Below the pieces are notes generated by a model, which was given only the letters and a program-made list of their open reading frames with translations, was not told the DNA's origin and searched no databases. From contig JADLZK010007359.1 of the NCBI GenBank assembly GCA_015847255.1, positions 558,001 through 622,000 on the forward strand: 64,000 nucleotides of DNA. Direction: 5' to 3'. Each line of letters opens with the position of its first letter. Within the stretch, counting starts at the first letter, position 1. This stretch comes from Hyparrhenia diplandra (lineage: Eukaryota; Streptophyta; Magnoliopsida; Poales; Poaceae). A program made the position numbers and the translations under genes. Shown here one piece after another: positions 58,601-64,000 of this stretch.

Positions 58601-60442
58601 ATCATTGTTTCTTTTTGAAGCACATTATATCATTGTTGGACGTGAGTGAGTTGTTCAACTCATATTAGCACGGGTCATGAGTCCGAATTACACATGGAAC
58701 ATGTAATCAAATTAACTTATTGATACAAATCTTTTTTTTTTTTACTTCTTATGGAGTCAAAGATTAAGACGGCTGTGGTCTCCTATTTATTCTTTGTTTT
58801 ATTACACATTATTATATTTATTAGAACCTAAAAAACAGGTGGAGAAAACCATAAAACACATCAGTCCTGAGAAAAAAAACTGAACGTACTCGAAGCCGAG
58901 TAGAAAACGGTCACAACAAAAATTGGAACGTACACTAAAAATGACATCGAAAAAAACAGAAGATATTAGGAGCTAACTGAAAAATGTCCCATCAGAGGGT
59001 AAACCAAAACTTACTCGGAGCGAAGTTTTTAGCCAAACAAGAGCCCAATAGAGATGTCGTCGGTAAGTCAGTAGCTGAATACCCGTGACACTCGCAGGTC
59101 TTCGGCGAAGCCGTGGTCGCGCTGCCCAGCGCGCTGGTGCTGCTCCCGCCTTAGCTTACCCGCTGCTGCCGTTCCTCATCATCCTGGCCGCGTTCATCGG
59201 GTACATATGTGGATGTGGATGACGCTTATTGTGTATTGCGCGCTCCTGTTCGGGCTCTCATGCGCCGCTCGCTCTACTCTATTCGTTCGGCCTACCGCAA
59301 CTATCGCCGCGGTCACTTTGGCCTCCGTTCGGTCTGCGCCGAGGTGGCCTCTCGGCTGCGACCGCGAACGCACCGGCATCTGTTCAGCGTGCCGCCGAGG
59401 CGGCGCATGTCATGCCGTGGCGTGCTCTCAGGCACTGCCATGGCTGCGGTTGCACCGATGCTCCCCTTGCATGAACCGGCGCTTCGGTAAGTAGCCAAAC
59501 ACGTTAATTGGAGAAAAGTAAGCAGGCCGCTAAAATCCCACAAAGGCCCATCGCTGATCAGGCAAGGTGCACCGGCACGAGGCCCCAGCCCGGCCGGCCA
59601 GGAATCAGGCTGCAGCCCATCGCTGATGAGGCTTGCAAGACATAGCGGCACAATGCATCAGAGCCCAATAAAAAATCAGACCCAATAAGGGGAAGACCAA
59701 ATTCCTATATATGGGAGTATTTGAGGGGCCTATAGCGGAACCAAAATTTAGGGCTATTTAATATGAACACAAGTAATTTTTTAGAACATAATAAGTAATA
59801 TTTTTTGACAAGGAAATAATGAAGGTGATTTTTTTTTTTTTGCACATAGGGTATAAACCTCCATTAAGGTATGCAACATGACAGCGCTATGGGAAAAATC
59901 CAAAAGGACATCTACATACGGATTACTTTACTTGTACTCTATAGACATACCTTCGGCTTAGACGCTTATAGTCTATAGACATATATACTACGATGATGTG
60001 GTCTTCATTCAATCAACGAATTACTAGTTCCTTTTTTTTGAGGGAAAACTAATTATACTAGTCCTAATATTCCAACAAAACAAAAAACAAGGTACACACA
60101 TACATGGGAAGGGCCCCTTGGACTTTAGAGGCCTGGGCCGCCGCCCCCTGCTCGCCCCACTCTAGGGCTGGGCCTGTTTCATTTTTTCAGTAGTATCGAC
60201 TTTGATCGATTATTTTGGCTAATAATTTGATAGGAAATACCCATAGAGCACAACTATAAATATCGTAACGAATTTATTTTGCACCATTTATAAATGATGT
60301 AGCCTACACAATTTAGTTGCGCTATTGAAGGGCCTAATTAGTTTTGGTAATTGAGTGACAACTTGAGGTGGACTAATATATGTTTAATATGAGATAAATA
60401 AGTGTTCAGTCTAGAGCGTACAATAGTGTGAGCAACACTTCA
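58601..60442. other. Intergenic with an unidentified GC-rich coding-like island
   Basis: At 59095-59215 the plus strand reads FGEAVVALPSALVLLPP and, after one frame change, AYPLLPFLIILAAFIGY, a membrane-helix-like peptide. GC-rich DNA continues to about 59490. It may be a scrap of an unidentified membrane protein gene. The rest is AT-rich. Confidence 0.35.
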
Positions 60443-60690
60443 CACTATTACAAAACGATTTTCAGCAACATGACTATTTTTACTATAGATGCGACTTCGA
60501 GTCGCTTCTATAGTGCCATGTGAATCAAGTTCTTATGTAGATGCATCTTCAAAAGTAGCTCACTATTTAGCCACCTCAACCATTGACTTTATTGAGGTGG
60601 CTGACATTACCAACTGCCTTTGAAAATGCAATCATTTTCAAAGGCAGCCTGTAACTTCATCCTCCTCTATAAATCCAATTGTAGAGGAAA
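60443..60690. mobile_element. CACTA left-end fragment with a chain of hairpins
   Basis: Starts CACTATTACAAAACGATTTTC, close to the CACTACTACAAAAA terminus of many plant CACTA elements. Four perfect hairpins follow at 60491-60505, 60570-60601, 60614-60647 and 60663-60688. The longest has a 15-bp stem (CTGCCTTTGAAAATG) and a 4-nt loop. No right end was found. Confidence 0.5.
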
Positions 60691-60997
60691 CTGGATAGCG
60701 AACCTCCTCGCGTTCTAATATATGTAATCTGACCCCTCTTCAAATTTTAAACTTTGCAAAGTTGAATGTATTTTCCTAAATTTACTCTAGGAAGAAACTA
60801 AATTATCGTGATAAGGTGACTTGCTCCTGACCGGTTAATGGTAACTTTTGTCAATCTCAAAATCTATGGCTCATAGAAGTACTCATAGGAATGGGATGTA
60901 CAAGCGTGCGTTCATAGAGGTAAATATATACATGTGCTTTCTTGCAAGGGTTTACGTCTGTACTGTCTCATGCTAAAAGGTAAAAGCTACGTCTAGC

Positions 60998-61545
60998 TAA
61001 GAGCATCTCCTAGAGTTTTTCTAAAACTCACTCTCTAAATCATCAATTGGAGATCCATTTGCATAAACATTGCTTTCTATATCTTTTCACTCCAAAAATT
61101 TTTCTACTCGAGAGAGTTGTTCTCACGCTCTATCTTTTGGTTAGCGAGGAATCTAGAATAGAGGATGACTATATTTAGATTACCAATTGAAGAAGCTGCT
61201 GTAGGGTTTGTTTTCTATCAAAAATATTTTTTTTTCCTAACAATTAGGAAGGATATATAGAGAGTTTCTTGGAGTCATGCTAAGAGCATCTTCAAAAGTC
61301 TTTTCTAAAATTTACTCTCTAGAACATCATTTAGAGAGTCATTAGAGTGAAAATAGCTTACAACAACTTTTCTATGTCTTGTGCGTAGTCACAGGAGCCA
61401 TCCTCTCAATATTTGGTTAGGGAAAAATCTGGAATAGAGGAAGATCCAATTAAAAAGATTGTTGGAGGAAATTTCTATTTCTGTAAATTAGAAAAAATTA
61501 TAAAATATATAAAGAGTCTCTTGGTGTTACTTAAATACATCCTAT
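60998..61545. repeat. Two related MITE-like copies in tandem
   Basis: Copy 1 (about 60998-61280) and copy 2 (about 61283-61545) share 'agagcatct.c..agag', 'actctcta.a.catca', 'ttggttag' and 'tctagaatagagga'. Order and spacing are the same at moderate identity. Confidence 0.65.
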
Positions 61546-62293
61546 CGAGGTATCCTGTGCTCCCCTTGGAGCTTTTCTCCTATAATGATGCAAGCAACCC
61601 TTATTCTTTAGAGGAGGTCTGTATAATAATGCACATGCATGGCATCTCTTTAGGCTTTACTAGTTGCCAATGCAAGTTCCTCAAATGAAGGGAAAGGATA
61701 TAAACAAGGACCAGTGATCTTTATCTTGTGTGTGCCCAAAAAATGATCCTATAGCCAGCAGGTAGAAGGACAATCAAAAAAAGAAGGTTCCTATAAATCT
61801 ATAGGCAGGCGTCCCGTGCTCTGGATGGACCATGGGAATTTTTCTTTATAAAATCAATGCATGGCATCTTGAGGCTTTATTAGTTGCCCAGTTCCTCTAA
61901 CGAAGGAAAGAATAAATAAACAAAGACCGATAGATGCATGCCAACAAATCCTTCGCTAGAAAAAAAAAAAAAAAAAGAAAAAGAAAAAATGCCAAGGTAC
62001 AATAACAATCACATCAATCAACAAGTAAAGAAAAAGAAGCCGTATCCTTCGCAGAAAAAAGAAGAAGATGCCAAGGTACAATAATAACAACATCCACAAG
62101 TACCCATAAAAAGCATCAACAAGTAAAGAAAAGAAGAAATTAAAGTGAAAAAACCAGCGCGATCACATTCATTTCATGTTCTCTCCGAACCCCTGCGGGC
62201 CGGCACGGTGCTGCCGTTAGCTGCCGGACCACACCGGCATGTGGTGGTCATAGTAGGGGTGTGGGTTCTATCATGTTAAAAAAAAAGCAAATA
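61546..62293. other. AT-rich repeats
   Basis: 'cctgtgctccccttggagctttt' (near 61554) has variants near 61811 and 63388. 'atgccaaggtacaataa' occurs at about 61989 and 62070, each followed by 'atcaacaagtaaagaaaa'. No gene. Confidence 0.5.
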
Positions 62294-62668
62294 CTCTCTC
62301 TGTGTCTCTGAAAGAATCAATTTCTAGAGCAAAAATTTATCTCTAAAAGAATCAATTTCTAAAGCTAATTGTCACATTTATCTCTCCTCCTCTCGAAGTC
62401 TTGTCACATTTAATCATAGCCTCCCATCTCTCTCTTTCACGTCTTGCCTCCTCAAATTCTCCAATTCCCAAGCGTTGTTTCGGGTGCTTGACCAGTAAAG
62501 AGCTCTCTACATTTAATGCCTAAAATGAGCACAGCCCAATTAATAGTCTCGGTGGATGAAAAGCTAATAAGGTCCAGCAGCTTGATGAGGGGTACCATAG
62601 TTTTTTCTCTTCTTTTTCTAATCTATCCTAAAGTTGCTAGAAGTTGATTCTATCAAGGACAGAGGGAG
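62294..62668. mobile_element. Stowaway-like MITE
   Basis: Ends CTCTCTCTGTGTCTC with AATCAATTTCT, and AGAAGTTGATTC with GGACAGAGGGAG. They are inverted and bordered by TA (62292-62293, 62669-62670). 375 bp, noncoding, with an internal duplication of the left subterminal block. Confidence 0.8.
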
Positions 62669-62670
62669 TA

Positions 62671-64000
62671 CATGGATAAAACACCCGTTCTTAATGGAAA
62701 GTTTCATTCCATAGTTTCATAGACATTCAATTTCATGACTCATGGAGAGTTAATAAGTGTGTCAAGAAAGTTTTTTCGTTCTCATAAAACTCATTTGTTC
62801 TCCCTCCTCTTAAAAACGTTGGCACATCATATCATCAAAAGTTATACATCGCAACTTTGTTAGTTGAAGGAGCTAGTCTCAGCTACGGGACAAGCAAGGC
62901 ACTGTAATACCTATCTTTGGCTTCGACCTTCCCTCCCTCTATAATCAATGTGGCATGTGCTCATCGGCCACCTTTGCAAATAAAAAAACGAAATAACAAA
63001 GATCAACACTACAATCATGATTTCATTTTCATCACCACCGGATCAAAAAATGCACCAGTAGTGATGAGCTCTTTATTACCGCTGGATCGTAAGCTGGACT
63101 GGTGTTAATCATCGTTTCATAACCACCAGATCGTTCTTCAGACCAGTGGTGATAAATATGACATCCCCATCGGACCGTACGCCGAACCGGTGGTTTATCA
63201 CTATCCACTTTCACAAACGGCGACGAAAACCGATGGTGGGGGTGGGGGTTGGAACCTAAGCTAGCTTTTTCTTTTGAGATGCATCATATCATGCATGCAC
63301 ATGCACGAAAAGCAGCGGCATCGATCTCTCATGTTACGTGGACCATGCATAAAGTTCCAATATATGTATATTGAGGCAGGCATCCTATGCTCTCCTCGGA
63401 GCTTTAGTTTTCCTTTACACACACAAGCATTATTGCAACCTTTGTTCCCACCAAGGTTCCTCAGATGAAAGGAGATAAAAGGCAAAGGCAAAGAGATAAA
63501 AAAACAATAACTGAAAAAAATAAAATGAGGAGAAAAGGGCCAACGACCATACTATGTGTGTATGATTATTTAACCTAGCTACAAAGAAATGCGTGCATAA
63601 TTACTGCATTAAAGATTAAGCATAAGCAACTAAAATATTTAGTAGTTGTGCTTTTGGCTCAAAAATATATAATATATAATAGGGTACTTTCAATATACGT
63701 ACTGAGGCAGAGAGATTCTGAGATTGCAATAAAAGATCTAAAAGCTTTTAATTTGCTCATGCATTTGCACATATATAGTATGGCAACGTATGTATGGAAA
63801 CCAGCTTCGTGTGAAAACTATGAAAACTCCCATGTAGTATAGCGGCATCATATATATGTTAGTAAAGTTTTCAAAAATGATTAGGATTTGAGTATACTAG
63901 TGCACTGATGCATGCTTCTTCACGGATACTTGGATAGTATTTTCAAAATACATACTTATGTTAAAATAGATCCGGATATTAGAGAAATTTGTGTAAATTT
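62671..64000. other. AT-rich intergenic to the window end
   Basis: Apart from the inverted-repeat array at 63032-63201, no gene or element boundary is visible. Confidence 0.4.
63032..63201. repeat. Four-unit array of inverted repeats, CACTA-like
   Basis: Four units of about 36-40 bp, spaced by about 44 bp, each pair an ACCRGATC-like half with its inverse (ACCAGT, ACTGGTGTT, ACCAGTGGTGAT, AACCGGTGGT). This is the pattern of subterminal repeats in grass CACTA elements. No terminus was found nearby. Confidence 0.5.

Overview
The window looks like an accessory region of a grass (Poaceae) chromosome, probably a panicoid. The evidence is spliced GT-AG genes, Au-type SINEs, Tourist and Stowaway MITEs, CACTA and Helitron ends, and nested Copia and Gypsy LTR elements. 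Species cannot be fixed from sequence alone. No bacterial, organellar or CRISPR signal was seen.

Layout, left to right. 0-3.4 kb: MITEs and the 3' end of an antisense LINE. 3.4-6.7 kb: a complete but coding-poor Gypsy-like LTR element with a perfect 5-bp target duplication. 7.4-10.2 kb: a single-exon DUF4220/DUF594 membrane protein gene (minus), with its TATA box. 10.7-15 kb: a small LINE-like insertion whose 5' side is a 67-bp monomer array, MITEs, and two of three related local blocks (the third is at 2.1 kb). 15.2-15.9 kb: an NHL/LEA-2 gene (plus). 16.6 kb: an Au SINE. 17.4-29.4 kb: a Gypsy solo LTR split by a roughly 10.9-kb antisense SIRE-like Copia element. 29.7-32.3 kb: an Au SINE, a Tourist MITE and a truncated LINE 3' end, all with target duplications. 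32.7-33.4 kb: a second NHL-like gene (plus). 34.1-37.7 kb: a 3.6-kb DNA element with short terminal inverted repeats (TIRs) and a TCA duplication, holding promoter/first-exon-like sequence. 38.1-39.9 kb: a three-exon aspartic protease gene (plus). 40.6-46.9 kb: an NLR resistance-type gene (minus) with a coiled-coil remnant, three NB-ARC-like exons and a long LRR exon. Its 5' end is cut by a CACTA fragment. 48.7-53.0 kb: a probable 4.3-kb solo LTR. 55.6-58.5 kb: a Helitron (minus) carrying exon-like GC-rich sequence. 58.5-64 kb: repeat relics, hairpin chains and MITEs.

The best genes are the aspartic protease (intact), the DUF4220 gene (one frameshift), the two NHL genes (one, and two to three frameshifts) and the multi-NB NLR (two frameshifts). 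Most of the frameshifts can be explained by a one-base change in a homopolymer run, so they may be assembly errors rather than true pseudogenisation. Nothing here is clearly a new biological system. The most unusual items are the triple-NB NLR, the exon-carrying Helitron, the promoter-bearing TIR element and the monomer-headed LINE-like element.
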